64,000 bases of DNA, taken from Vallitalea maricola (GTDB taxonomy: Bacteria > Bacillota > Clostridia > Lachnospirales > Vallitaleaceae). The DNA is taken from positions 1 to 64,000 of the forward strand of contig NZ_BTPU01000001.1 in assembly GCF_036985595.1 (NCBI RefSeq). Reading direction: 5' to 3'. The notes beneath the pieces are model-generated. The model did not search any database. It was not told the DNA's origin and saw only the letters and a program-made list of their open reading frames with translations. Both the position numbers and the translations under genes were made by a program. Shown here piece after piece: positions 36,876-45,640 of this stretch (positions within the stretch are counted from its first letter, which is position 1; the number at the start of each line of letters is the position of its first letter).

Positions 36876-39800
36876 ATGAACACTATATGGGATGTAACAA
36901 GTACTACCTTCAATATTGACGATTCTACCAAGAAAATGAACTACAACAATGATAATGTTACAGGACTTGTGAAGGATAAAAATGAAGCAGGTACATTGAT
37001 AGAGGTTATGGGTAGGGATATTATGGTTCCTAATAATATTGAAATAAAAGAAGATATAGGTGAAACATGCAGCTTTCAGATAGAAGAAGCTAAAGGAGAT
37101 AAGATTAGTTTGAAATATATTTCAAAAGAAAAAGAAATAACAAGAAGAAACAATAAAATGTCATCTTTTAGAGATATATGGAACAAAAATACGCCTATGA
37201 GCAAAGAAATGATGGATATAATCACATCTATGAAAAATAAAGATAAGAGTACCATAGATGAATATAAAGATATAATAAATAGTACTAAAAAACAACTAGA
37301 GATACTATTATCAAAAGTAACTGATGAGGATATAAAAGATATTATTAGCAAAAGCTACAATCCGGAAAAAATGACCATAGATTTATTTGAAAAAATAGTA
37401 TCCAAGAATAAATTAGCAGTAAAGAAAGATGATACAAAAAAAATAAAAAAAGAAATTAATAAAGAAATTGAAAGATACGCCAAGATTTTTGGAAGTAAAG
37501 AAGAAATAAAATCAATAATAAACAAACTAAAAGAAAAAAATCTTCCTGTTAATGAACACAATATTATGAAATTGAGAAGTGCACTCAATAAGTATGATGC
37601 AATCAAACAATTAAAAGAAGAAGCTATATTAAATGTCCTTAAAAACAATATAGAAATGACAGTTGAAAAACTATATGAGGCGAAATATACTAGCGGAAAA
37701 TCTAATAGTGCTAATAGTTCATACGGTAATAACTCTAATAATCAAAGTGCACCTATTACAAAGGATGAGTTAAAAGAATTAGAACCACAGATAAAAAATA
37801 TACTTAAGAATAATGATATTGACCCTAATGAGAAAACTATTAAGGCTGCTAAAACCTTAATTCAAAATAATGTAGAAATAGATAAGGCAAATATTGAAAA
37901 ATACCTATACCTAAAGGATATTGAAAATAATATTAAACCAGAACAGATTATAGATAAAGCTGTTGATAATATTATAAATAACAAGAAAATAGATGACATT
38001 GAATTCAGCAATAATATATCCCAGCACAATAAGGTCATAAAAAATGATAAATCAGATAGATTAAAGGCTAAAAAGACCATAGACAATCTACCTAACATAA
38101 AAGATGAACATCTTAGGAAACTTATAATCAAGGGAAAAACCATTAATCTAGACAATCTAGAAAAAGAATATGAAGATAAGTCCGTCAGTGAAGAAAGAGA
38201 AACTAACTTATCTGAAAATCAACAAGATAAATATATAACAGCCAAGAGACAGCTTGAAGAGATTAGATTGAAGATGACTATAGAATCAGCTAACAGGATG
38301 TTTGATAATGGAATAAAAATTGATACAGCACCACTGAACCAACTTGTTGAAGAGCTTAAACAACTAGAAAGAGCTGACATAAAGAATGAACTGTCATCAG
38401 TAGGAGCTAAAATATCAGATTCTAATATTGATAAGATGAATGAAGTGTTAGAGACAGTTGAGAAAGCAAGAAATACATCTACCAACATATTAGGACAAGT
38501 AATGAAAAAAGCAGTAGATTTTACTATAAAAGCTATAACCAGCGATAATAATGACATTACTAATAAGAGTAATATGCTGCAAGAAATGTATGATAAACTG
38601 GGAACTAAGCCAAGAGCAGATCTTGGAGATAATATTAAAAAGACTTTTAATCAGTTAGAGAATCTTCTAAAAGAGTTAAATATAGATATTAATACTGAAA
38701 ATATAAGGGCAGCTAAAATTCTAGCCCACAATGAAATGGAAATCTCAGAAAGTAATATTAATAATATAAAGCTTCTGGATCAACAAGTAAATATTGTGTT
38801 GAACAGACTTCATCCTAACATAGTTGCACATATGATAAAAGATAATCTATCACCAGTAGAAATGAATATTAATGAAGTTATTAATTACATGCACAATTTT
38901 GATGAGCTAATTGGAGAGGACTTAACAGATAAAATAGCAGCATTTATAAATGAAATGGATAAAGACAATACTCTATCTGAAAAAGAGAGAAAAAGTATGA
39001 TAGGTATATATAGAATGCTTCATACCATATCCAAATCAGAAGGAAGAGCAGTAGGATTTCTAGTAAAAAAAGATATGAAACTATCTCTCAACAACCTTAT
39101 GGAAGCAGCAAAATATCTAAGAAAAACTGGTGGAAAACGTACAGATATCAATGTGAACATAGATGACAATTTTGGTACATTAGAGAACTTGAAATATGAT
39201 AGTGAATCTATTAGAAACCAGATACAAGAAGCATTTGAAAAAGCTGGTTTTGAGGTTAATAAAAGCAATATAAAACTTATGAAAAGCATAGAAGAGTTTC
39301 AGCTACAGATAACAAAAGATAATATAATCGATATGCAGTATCTTGAAAATAACATAAAAGAATTAATTAGAAAATCATCTCCTGATAATCTAAAAAAATT
39401 ATTAGAAAAAGATGGGATAATGGATAAACCCATTGAAGAAATATTAAATATGATAGATGAAAATGAAATACAAGAATTGGATACCCATAGAATAAGAGAA
39501 CAGCTTAACCAAGTGAAGAATACATCCTCAGAATCTATTAGATTCTTACAAAAACTACAATTACCTGTTAACCTGAAAAATCTAACTACAATAAGTAATC
39601 TATTGCAGGATAACAATGAATTGAGTAATAAGCTAAAACATCTTATGGGAGAATTCAATGATGCAGATATTAATAACGAGATAACTAAAACTTTTGGTGG
39701 AATACTTAGTCGTCTTGCCAATGGAGAAGAAATATCAAATATCTACAATGAAATACAAGAAGAATTAAAAGAGATTAAAGGAAAGTCATTTGAACTTAAT

Positions 39801-40268
39801 CCAAATAAGAGACCTAATATAACTAATGATCTCACAGAGATAAATCGGATATTAGATATGAACAAAGAGATGGAAGACAAAGAAGATTATTTTCAGATAC
39901 CTATATTACTCAATGGTGAGATGACTCAACTTAATATGTATTACATAGACAAAGATAAATCTATTCATGAGAATTCAATGAAAGTGTTGTTATCTCTTAA
40001 AACCAAAAATCTTGGAATAGTCAATACATTAGTAAAAATGAATGATAAAGATATTGAAATCAATATATCATCTACTAAGGTTAATGAAACAAAATATTTG
40101 ATGGAATATAGTAAAGAACTAAAGACGATGATAGAAGATATGGGTTATAATGTATCTCCAATAAAATATGATAATCCACAGATTGAAACACCACTGGATT
40201 TTAAACAGCAAGTGAATAACAATACATCCAATGATAATAAAATGGGTAATTTTGAAATGCTTATATAA
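36876..40268 (+). CDS. Large repeat protein with FliK-like C-terminal domain (DUF6240-like)
   Basis: A protein of 1130 residues, highly charged and helical. The N-terminus (residues 20-75) is a small beta domain (VTGLVKDKNEAGTLIEVMGR). The middle holds at least four degenerate repeats of about 35-40 residues with the pattern I-N-x2-N-I-x3-K-x-L ... I-x3-N-I, near residues 220, 310, 605 and 790. The last 140 residues (FQIPILLNGEMTQLNMYYIDKD) resemble the C-terminal domain of the hook-length control protein FliK. I believe the family is called DUF6240 in Clostridia, from memory. Position before flagellin and FliS supports a flagellar role, perhaps as a ruler or late-export factor. It has no signal peptide. 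Confidence 0.75.
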   Translation: MNTIWDVTSTTFNIDDSTKKMNYNNDNVTGLVKDKNEAGTLIEVMGRDIMVPNNIEIKEDIGETCSFQIEEAKGDKISLKYISKEKEITRRNNKMSSFRDIWNKNTPMSKEMMDIITSMKNKDKSTIDEYKDIINSTKKQLEILLSKVTDEDIKDIISKSYNPEKMTIDLFEKIVSKNKLAVKKDDTKKIKKEINKEIERYAKIFGSKEEIKSIINKLKEKNLPVNEHNIMKLRSALNKYDAIKQLKEEAILNVLKNNIEMTVEKLYEAKYTSGKSNSANSSYGNNSNNQSAPITKDELKELEPQIKNILKNNDIDPNEKTIKAAKTLIQNNVEIDKANIEKYLYLKDIENNIKPEQIIDKAVDNIINNKKIDDIEFSNNISQHNKVIKNDKSDRLKAKKTIDNLPNIKDEHLRKLIIKGKTINLDNLEKEYEDKSVSEERETNLSENQQDKYITAKRQLEEIRLKMTIESANRMFDNGIKIDTAPLNQLVEELKQLERADIKNELSSVGAKISDSNIDKMNEVLETVEKARNTSTNILGQVMKKAVDFTIKAITSDNNDITNKSNMLQEMYDKLGTKPRADLGDNIKKTFNQLENLLKELNIDINTENIRAAKILAHNEMEISESNINNIKLLDQQVNIVLNRLHPNIVAHMIKDNLSPVEMNINEVINYMHNFDELIGEDLTDKIAAFINEMDKDNTLSEKERKSMIGIYRMLHTISKSEGRAVGFLVKKDMKLSLNNLMEAAKYLRKTGGKRTDINVNIDDNFGTLENLKYDSESIRNQIQEAFEKAGFEVNKSNIKLMKSIEEFQLQITKDNIIDMQYLENNIKELIRKSSPDNLKKLLEKDGIMDKPIEEILNMIDENEIQELDTHRIREQLNQVKNTSSESIRFLQKLQLPVNLKNLTTISNLLQDNNELSNKLKHLMGEFNDADINNEITKTFGGILSRLANGEEISNIYNEIQEELKEIKGKSFELNPNKRPNITNDLTEINRILDMNKEMEDKEDYFQIPILLNGEMTQLNMYYIDKDKSIHENSMKVLLSLKTKNLGIVNTLVKMNDKDIEINISSTKVNETKYLMEYSKELKTMIEDMGYNVSPIKYDNPQIETPLDFKQQVNNNTSNDNKMGNFEMLI

Positions 40269-40319
40269 TAATTTTACAAAAGTTATTAGGTAGTTAATGT
40301 TCAAAAAGGAGTGGTTATC

Positions 40320-40448
40320 ATAGAAAATACAGGTGTGAATGAAAATAATAAGCAGCAAGCTAAAGGTGATATTTATATATTGGCTAAGAAGCTAGCAGAA
40401 TTTATAGGTAATTTAGATGAAAACAGGAATCATAGCAATGATGAATAA
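40320..40448 (+). CDS. Flagellar-locus microprotein, apparently with an ATA start
   Basis: A 42-codon frame IENTGVNENNKQQAKGDIY...NRNHSNDE ends at TAA 40446-40448. A strong AAAAAGGAG (40303-40311) is spaced eight bases before an ATA codon, with no ATG available. GTG at 40311 overlaps the binding site and GTG at 40335 lacks one. The sequence includes an amphipathic helix (YILAKKLAEFIGNL). It lies between the FliK-like gene and the sigma-28 promoter, 51 bases after the former. I do not recognise a family. Either the start is non-canonical or an ATG has mutated. Confidence 0.5.
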   Translation: MENTGVNENNKQQAKGDIYILAKKLAEFIGNLDENRNHSNDE

Positions 40449-40475
40449 TGCCTAAGGGTTTTATTGGGGTATGTC

Positions 40476-40502
40476 TAAATAAATTTTGAAAAAAGTCGAT
40501 AA
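40476..40502 (+). promoter_or_regulatory. Sigma-28 (SigD/FliA) promoter of flagellin
   Basis: TAAA, exactly 15 bases, GTCGATAA, one base off the sigma-28 consensus TAAA-N15-GCCGATAA. It gives a leader of about 160 nt before flagellin. This indicates late-class flagellar control by FliA/FlgM. Confidence 0.85.
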
Positions 40503-40669
40503 AATATATGTAGTCAAATTAGAACAATGAAACAAAGGGCAGAGTTAATTATATAAAGTATAGTAAATATAAATAGTATTTTAATCATTATAAGTAACAG
40601 TAAAAACCATAAAAATTCTAGAAAAATGGAAAGTAAATCTTTCTTATATAATAAAAAAGGGGTGTCATA

Positions 40670-42451
40670 ATGAGAATTAATCACAACATACCAGCACTTA
40701 AAGCTTTACATCAATTATCAATGAATAATTCCAAATTAGATAAATCATTAGAGAGGTTATCATCAGGGCTTAGAATTAACCACTCCTCAGATGATGCAGC
40801 TGGACTTGCTATTACTCAAAAAATGGATACACAGGTAAGAGGATTAGAACAAGCAAAAAGAAATACAATGGACGGTATATCTCTTATTCAAACGGCTGAA
40901 GGGGCACTCAATGAAGTACATTCAATGCTTCAAAGAATAAGAGAATTATCAGTACAAGTTTCTAATGGTACATATGATGACGAAGATAGAAGAGCTGTTC
41001 AAAAAGAAGTAGGACAGCTACAAGAAGAGATTCAGAGAATTTCTGATAACATTGAGTTTAATGAAAGAAAATTGTTAAATGGAGAGATTGATAGAAGAGC
41101 ATTTCCTAACTATGAAAATATTGCTAAGATAGTATCTTTAACCGATACTGTTCAACCGGGAGATTACAAGTTGAATATTACATCTGATGCAACAAAAGCA
41201 ACCATTGGTGGAGGGGCTACAACTGTAACAGGGTCAACAATTGACGAAGCTGGAACGATTAGTCTAAATGGTGAAGAAGTTAAAATTGAGGCTACCGATA
41301 CTGCTGATATCGTTTTTGATAAATTACGTGCACTGGCAGAAAAAGTTGGAGCAAATTTAACAGCTTATACTGATAATACATATACAACACAAGCCCAATA
41401 TGAGTTTGGTGGAAATAATATGGCATTGAAATTTGAATCTAATTATTATGGTTCAGACTATAAACTCAATATTCAGGGTTCCATGAATCTAATGAATAAG
41501 TTAGGGTTATCTACCCAAGAAGTTAAGGGAAAAGATGCAGAAGCCAGTATTGATAGTAAAAATAGTGATTTTTCTTCAACAGCTACTGTTTCAACGAAAG
41601 GTAACATAGTCACTGTAACTGATACTAATGGATTTGAAATGAAATTTGAAGCTCAAGAAGGTACTGTAGAAAATAATGATGCTTATAAAGCAGGGGTAGT
41701 TGCTGGTGGGGGAACACAACAAGCAGAAGATGCTACAAAAGCTTTTATGGATGCTTTAGCTACTGGTAAAAATATATCAGAGGCTAAAGCTGTAGCTACT
41801 AGTGTAAGTACAGCTACAATTGCTACTGCAATAGAAAACGCAGTGTTGGGTAAAGGAGATGCTGCGGTAGGAGGAGGAGATGTTGCATCAACAATTAGAA
41901 CTGGATTAAGCACCAATCCAGCTACAACTGATAAAGAGATTATTAATGATCTTACGTCAATAACACCTCCACTGACTCCACAAGAAGCAAAAAAAGCATT
42001 AGCCACTTACAAAGCTACCGTTTGTAATCAAACAAATATCAATGTCCTAGACGCAGGTCCCCTAGACCTTCAAATAGGAGCTAATGAAGGACAGTTTATG
42101 GAAGTTAGAATACCTAACTTATCACCAAAAGCATTGGGTATAGATACACTGAATCTTTCAACTGCTGATGGTGCACAAATTGCAATAGGCATTGTTAGTA
42201 ACGCGGTAAGCCAAGTATCATCCATTAGAGCTAAACTTGGAGCTTATCAAAATAGATTAGAACATACAGTTAATAACTTAGGTGTAGCTTCAGAAAGTAT
42301 AACAGAAGCCATGTCTCGTATTCAAGATGCAGATATGGCATTTGAGATGGCTCAATACACTCAGAGAAATGTTATAGCTCAAGCAGGAACTTCTATGTTA
42401 GCACAAGCTAACCAAAGACCACAATCTATCCTACAATTATTGCAAGGATAA
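40670..42451 (+). CDS. hag: Flagellin
   Basis: A protein of 593 residues. The conserved D0/D1 N-terminal part (MRINHNIPALKALHQLSMNN; LSSGLRINHSSDDAAGLAI) spans about 1-140 and the C-terminal D1/D0 part (NRLEHTVNNLGVASESITEA; SMLAQANQRPQSILQLLQG) spans about 500-593. Between them lies a variable surface domain of roughly 350 residues, rich in Ala, Thr and Gly (about 150-480), much longer than in the 275-residue minimal flagellins. It is the filament subunit, exported unfolded with FliS. A sigma-28 promoter and the FliS gene flank it. It includes a Cys in the variable region (ATVCNQTN), unusual for a flagellin. Confidence 0.96.
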   Translation: MRINHNIPALKALHQLSMNNSKLDKSLERLSSGLRINHSSDDAAGLAITQKMDTQVRGLEQAKRNTMDGISLIQTAEGALNEVHSMLQRIRELSVQVSNGTYDDEDRRAVQKEVGQLQEEIQRISDNIEFNERKLLNGEIDRRAFPNYENIAKIVSLTDTVQPGDYKLNITSDATKATIGGGATTVTGSTIDEAGTISLNGEEVKIEATDTADIVFDKLRALAEKVGANLTAYTDNTYTTQAQYEFGGNNMALKFESNYYGSDYKLNIQGSMNLMNKLGLSTQEVKGKDAEASIDSKNSDFSSTATVSTKGNIVTVTDTNGFEMKFEAQEGTVENNDAYKAGVVAGGGTQQAEDATKAFMDALATGKNISEAKAVATSVSTATIATAIENAVLGKGDAAVGGGDVASTIRTGLSTNPATTDKEIINDLTSITPPLTPQEAKKALATYKATVCNQTNINVLDAGPLDLQIGANEGQFMEVRIPNLSPKALGIDTLNLSTADGAQIAIGIVSNAVSQVSSIRAKLGAYQNRLEHTVNNLGVASESITEAMSRIQDADMAFEMAQYTQRNVIAQAGTSMLAQANQRPQSILQLLQG

Positions 42452-42503
42452 GAAAATAGATTATAGCAAATAGTTAATAATATATCCCGAAAGGAATGTT
42501 ATA

Positions 42504-42980
42504 ATGGTAGAAGATGCAGTAAAAACATATCAGAATAAAATCATTAATGCAAATAGAGAACAGCTGTTAATAATTACCTATGAACTATTTATGAGTGAGA
42601 TTGATAAATCCATTGAAGCTATTAACAATGAGGATGAAGATACATTTAACCAATGTATGACCAAAGTTCACAAATTACATAGAGAATTAACGGATACCCT
42701 AGATATGTCCTATGAGATATCAAGGTATTTATTATCACTATATATTTACATGAATAAAAAGATGATAGAAGCTTCAATCCAATTTAATTTAGAACCTTTG
42801 ATAGAAGTTAAGAAACTGGCTAATATACTATTAGATGGTTTCAAAGAAGCTGCAAAAGGACAAAATAGTAAATCACTTATAAAAAATTCACAGAAATTAT
42901 ATGCTGGTCTTACATATGGAAAAGGTACTCTTAATGAAACAATAATAAACGAAGTTGAATCCAGAGGATTTAAAGCATAG
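42504..42980 (+). CDS. fliS: Flagellar export chaperone FliS
   Basis: A protein of 158 residues, all helical. The opening AVKTYQNKIINANREQLLIITYELFMSEI and the middle ELTDTLDMSYEISRYLLSLYIYMNKKMIEA (key part LDMSYEISRYLLSLYIYMN) are the FliS pattern. FliS binds the C-terminus of flagellin and prevents premature assembly. It lies 52 bases after flagellin with AAAGGAATG ahead and is followed by a terminator, so the two form one sigma-28 transcript. It is about 30 residues longer than typical FliS at the C-terminus. Confidence 0.88.
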   Translation: MVEDAVKTYQNKIINANREQLLIITYELFMSEIDKSIEAINNEDEDTFNQCMTKVHKLHRELTDTLDMSYEISRYLLSLYIYMNKKMIEASIQFNLEPLIEVKKLANILLDGFKEAAKGQNSKSLIKNSQKLYAGLTYGKGTLNETIINEVESRGFKA

Positions 42981-43001
42981 AAATAAAGTAATAAAAGAGA
43001 G

Positions 43002-43040
43002 AAAGATGCTGACGTAATAGTTAAGTATCTTTTTTTCTTT
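43002..43040 (+). terminator. Terminator of the flagellin-fliS transcript
   Basis: AAAGATGCT pairs with AGTATCTTT (one G-U) followed by TTTTTCTTT. Confidence 0.8.
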
Positions 43041-43081
43041 CTCAACCTATTAATATTATTTTCTTAAAATACCTAAAAGAC

Positions 43082-43109
43082 TTGAACTATTGTAAATATA
43101 TGGTATAAT
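43082..43109 (+). promoter_or_regulatory. Promoter of the MerR-type regulator gene
   Basis: TTGAAC, 16-nt spacer, TATAAT, 40 bases before the ATG. Confidence 0.65.
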
Positions 43110-43149
43110 AGTAATCAAATGGAAATAATTTACAGATAGGAGGGGGAAC

Positions 43150-43728
43150 ATGGCGGAAGCACGTTATATTATATCGGATGCATCAAAACAATTAGATGTA
43201 GAACCCCATGTACTCAGATATTGGGAAGAAGAATTAGAGCTTAATATCCCTAGAAATGAACTTGGACATAGATACTTTCGAGCTGAGGACTTGAATATAT
43301 TAAAGAGCGTAAAAAAACTAAAAGAACAAGGACTACAATTAAAAGCTATTAAAATGATGTTGCCAGGGATTCTAGAGGAGGACAAGCTGTGTGAGGAGGA
43401 AGATACCCCTAAACAGGAAATACAAGAAGTATCTAAAGCAGTTCCTATGGAAGTATCGGGATCGGGAAGTAGTAAGGTACAGCAATTCCAAGAGTTCCTC
43501 CAATGCGTTCTTGAAGATACATTAAAAGAAAATAACCAGATATTAAAAGAACAATTAACAAAAGAAGTATCAAGCGAAGTTAGATTCCTATTGGAAGAGC
43601 GTGAAGAGAAGGAAGAAAAAAGATATAAAAAGCTAGATGAAACTATAAGAGAGATGCAAAAAATGAGGCAAGAAACAGCAACTTCATCAAATAGAAGATT
43701 TTTTAAATCTAAAAAATCAAAGGGGTAG
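43150..43728 (+). CDS. MerR-type helix-turn-helix protein with long coiled-coil tail
   Basis: A protein of 192 residues after a strong AGGAGGGGG site. The N-terminal MerR fold (YIISDASKQLDVEPHVLRYWEEELEL, HRYFRAEDLNILKSVKKLKE) is intact. The C-terminal half is a Glu/Lys-rich coiled coil (about 115-180) with no Cys cluster or ligand domain. Such MerR-plus-coiled-coil proteins include RacA-like DNA-binding factors of sporulating Firmicutes, as well as ordinary regulators. The function is not assigned. Its terminator downstream has been split by an insertion sequence. Confidence 0.82.
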   Translation: MAEARYIISDASKQLDVEPHVLRYWEEELELNIPRNELGHRYFRAEDLNILKSVKKLKEQGLQLKAIKMMLPGILEEDKLCEEEDTPKQEIQEVSKAVPMEVSGSGSSKVQQFQEFLQCVLEDTLKENNQILKEQLTKEVSSEVRFLLEEREEKEEKRYKKLDETIREMQKMRQETATSSNRRFFKSKKSKG

Positions 43729-43746
43729 GGTAGTATTTTATATATT

Positions 43747-43758
43747 AAAAAAGGAGCT
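43747..43758. terminator. Left arm of a bidirectional terminator split by the IS
   Basis: AAAAAGGAGCT (to 43758) pairs with AGCTCCTTTTT at 45304-45314 on the other side of the IS. Removing the IS and one CAT copy leaves an 11-bp stem with loop GACATAT and T tracts on both strands, placed between the convergent MerR-type and ferredoxin genes. Confidence 0.85.
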
Positions 43759-43790
43759 GACATTGATGTGACCCCAATAAGTTAGACTTT

Positions 43791-43820
43791 ATAGCGAAAC
43801 AGTTTATACTGTTTCGCTAT
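43791..43820. terminator. Hairpin inside the left IS end
   Basis: ATAGCGAAACAGT pairs perfectly with ACTGTTTCGCTAT across TTAT (13 bp). On plus it is followed by TTCTTTAT. It probably blocks read-in from the flanking gene and may end the transposase transcript. Confidence 0.7.
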
Positions 43821-43824
43821 TTCT

Positions 43825-44720
43825 TTATACAGCCAAGAGGTTGAGCCTGTATTCAACAGGACTCATCCATCTTAGTTTTTCTTTAATTCTTTTCTCGTTA
43901 TAATACTTTATGTACTTCTTTATAGCTTTCACTAATTCGTCATAGCTATAATAGACCATACCATAATACATTTCTTGCTTCATAATACCAAAGAAATTTT
44001 CCATTACTGAATTATCATGACAGTTACCTTTACGGGACATGCTTTGGAAGATTTTATTCTTTTCTAATATACGAGAATAAGCCTTCATCTGATATGCCCA
44101 CCCTTGATCTGAATGAAATGTTCGTCTGTATTTACAAGCGCTTGTAATGACTATGGCTTCATTTAAAGCATTCATTATACTCTGTGCAGATGGACGCATA
44201 GAAATACCGTAACTGATTATTTCTCTATTGTACAGATCCATAAAGGGATCTAAGTATAGTTTCTTGATTATCATTCGGCCTTTGTCATCGATGTTATAGT
44301 ATTTAAATTCAGTGGTGTCAGTTGTAATCTTTTGATGTGGAACATGTGTCTCAAACCTTCTACGAATTTTATTAGGTGCAATCCTACCAACGTTTCCTTT
44401 ATATGAACTATATTTACGGCTTTTTCTAGTAAACGAAGAAACTTGAATACCTAGTTTCTGAACGATTCTTTGAACACATTTCTTATTTACAGTAATCCCT
44501 TGTTTTCTCAAGGTTCCATGTATTCTTCGATAACCAAAATCTTTGTTTTCTTTTCTAATGGCTAGAATTTTTTGCCCAAGCTCCTCATCTGGATTCACTC
44601 TATCAAAACGTTTTTACCAATACATATATGTTGATTTTGGAAATTTCATTACAGCGAGAATATCTTTTAGTTTGAATTCTCCTCGGAGGCTGTGGATAAT
44701 TCTCGCTGTTTTTTCAGAAG
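43825..44720 (-). pseudogene. IS3-family transposase orfB, interrupted by an ochre stop
   Basis: The catalytic DDE residues are all present: DTTEFKYY, HSDQGWAY and SVMENFFGIMKQE, in the open part 43825-44598 (257 residues). Upstream, the -1 frame relative to orfA reads ARIIHSLRGEFKLKDILAV and KFPKSTYMYW, then TAA (44614-44616), then KRFDRVNPDEEL. Family members usually have a Gln or similar residue here, so a single C-to-T change from CAA is the simplest explanation. Restart at GTG 44598 could still give an N-terminally short protein lacking the helix-turn-helix link to OrfA. Confidence 0.85.
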
Positions 44721-45242
44721 AGTTTCCTCTTCTAAACGCAGCCTCCTCAGTTCTTTTAAATAGGCATTTTCTATTTTAAGTTTGAGTAATTCATTTTCAA
44801 GTTGTTTTACATGCTCTATGCTTGTAACTACTGATTCTTTCTCGGATTGTTCATTTGGTGTTGAGTTATTTGATTTTTTCACTGTTTTTTTTCGTCCTTT
44901 TCGTTTTGATCTTAAAGCATCAGGACCTACAATTCTAAAATCATTTACCCATTTAGTAATTAATGGTGGATTATTGATTCCAACTGATAGAGCTAAATCC
45001 TGATAAGAAACTTCTGTTGTTAAGTATAACTCTACCACATGGAGCTTAAATTTAAAAGTATATGTTTCATTTTTTCTAGAACGTCTTAACCCTTCGTCAC
45101 CAAACTCTTTATATGCTGCAACCCATTTTTGTACCATTGCTCGTGCTACACCATACTTTTCTCCGATATAACCAGCACCACCTTCACCTGATAGATATGC
45201 TAGTACAACTTTTTTCTTTGTTTCATAACTGTGTTTTGCCAT
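44667..45242 (-). CDS. IS3-family transposase OrfA
   Basis: A protein of 191 residues with two helix-turn-helix domains (YETKKKVVLAYLSGEGGAGY; FKLHVVELYLTTEVSYQDLAL) that bind the IS ends, and a C-terminal leucine zipper (VKQLENELLKLKIENAYLKEL). A run of six A residues (44709-44714, minus strand) near the end is a plausible -1 slippage site to make the OrfAB fusion. The reading frame is intact. Confidence 0.9.
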   Translation of the reverse strand: MAKHSYETKKKVVLAYLSGEGGAGYIGEKYGVARAMVQKWVAAYKEFGDEGLRRSRKNETYTFKFKLHVVELYLTTEVSYQDLALSVGINNPPLITKWVNDFRIVGPDALRSKRKGRKKTVKKSNNSTPNEQSEKESVVTSIEHVKQLENELLKLKIENAYLKELRRLRLEEETLLKKQRELSTASEENSN

Positions 45243-45325
45243 AAAAAACCGACCTCCAATAAGTTAGATTTTTGGTCTAACTTATTGGGGTCGGTTCACA
45301 TATAGCTCCTTTTTAATATTATTTA

Positions 45326-45496
45326 TTATTCTGGTTGTGGAGCGTCTACTGGACAAACACCTGCGCATGCGCCACACTCGATACAAGTATCAGCGTCGAT
45401 AACATATTTTGAATCGCCTTCTGAAATAGCGTCTACTGGACATTCTGATTCACAAGCCCCACATGAAATACATTCATCATTAATTACGTATGACAT
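45326..45496 (-). CDS. Two-cluster 4Fe-4S ferredoxin
   Basis: A protein of 56 residues, shorter than the reading frames usually listed. It contains two Cys clusters, CISCGACESECP and CIECGACAGVCP, each the CxxCxxCxxxCP pattern of clostridial ferredoxins that hold two 4Fe-4S clusters. GGAGGTGC precedes the ATG by about six bases. It is a low-potential electron carrier in the cytoplasm. It lies downstream of pflA in the same direction, but a long hairpin at 45566-45607 suggests separate transcription. Confidence 0.95.
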   Translation of the reverse strand: MSYVINDECISCGACESECPVDAISEGDSKYVIDADTCIECGACAGVCPVDAPQPE

Positions 45497-45565
45497 ATTA
45501 AAGCACCTCCTGATTTTATTTATAAAACTTACAGCTACATTTTAATATATTAATAGCCATAATAC

Positions 45566-45607
45566 AAGCATTAAATTAAAAAATAACAATAATTTAATTT
45601 AATGCTT
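45566..45607. terminator. AT-rich terminator after pflA
   Basis: A perfect 15-bp stem (45566-45580 with 45593-45607), AAGCATTAAATTAAA with its complement, loop of 12. Weak T tails; it separates pflA from the ferredoxin gene. Confidence 0.65.
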
Positions 45608-45640
45608 ATTTACTTAATTAAATTACCAAAAAGTTATTAA

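Larger units (their letters stand above)
43764..45298 (-). mobile_element. IS3-family (IS150-like) insertion sequence, 1535 bp
   Basis: Terminal inverted repeats of 24 bp start TGATGTGACCCC (43764-43787) and, on the other end read inward, TGAACCGACCCC (45298-45275), sharing the following CAATAAGTTAGAC. They differ at three bases. The target duplication is CAT at 43761-43763 and 45299-45301. It carries orfA and a -1-frame orfB as in IS3-family elements. A second copy of the end sequence sits inside the right end, forming a hairpin (about 45250-45295). OrfB carries an in-frame stop, so this copy is probably not autonomous. Confidence 0.93.

Noticed and set aside
37076..39721. Several minus-strand frames of 89-140 codons opposite the FliK-like gene
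   Set aside because: They are antisense shadows rich in Leu, Ser, Phe and Ile, as produced by Lys/Asp/Asn-rich coding on the other strand.
36876..40268. Treating the repeat protein as a phage tape-measure or SMC-like protein
   Set aside because: Neighbours are flagellar, the C-terminus resembles FliK and no ATPase motif exists.
43164..43763. 199-codon minus-strand frame opposite the MerR-type gene
   Set aside because: It lies wholly opposite a gene with a strong promoter, binding site and known fold; composition is that of an antisense shadow.
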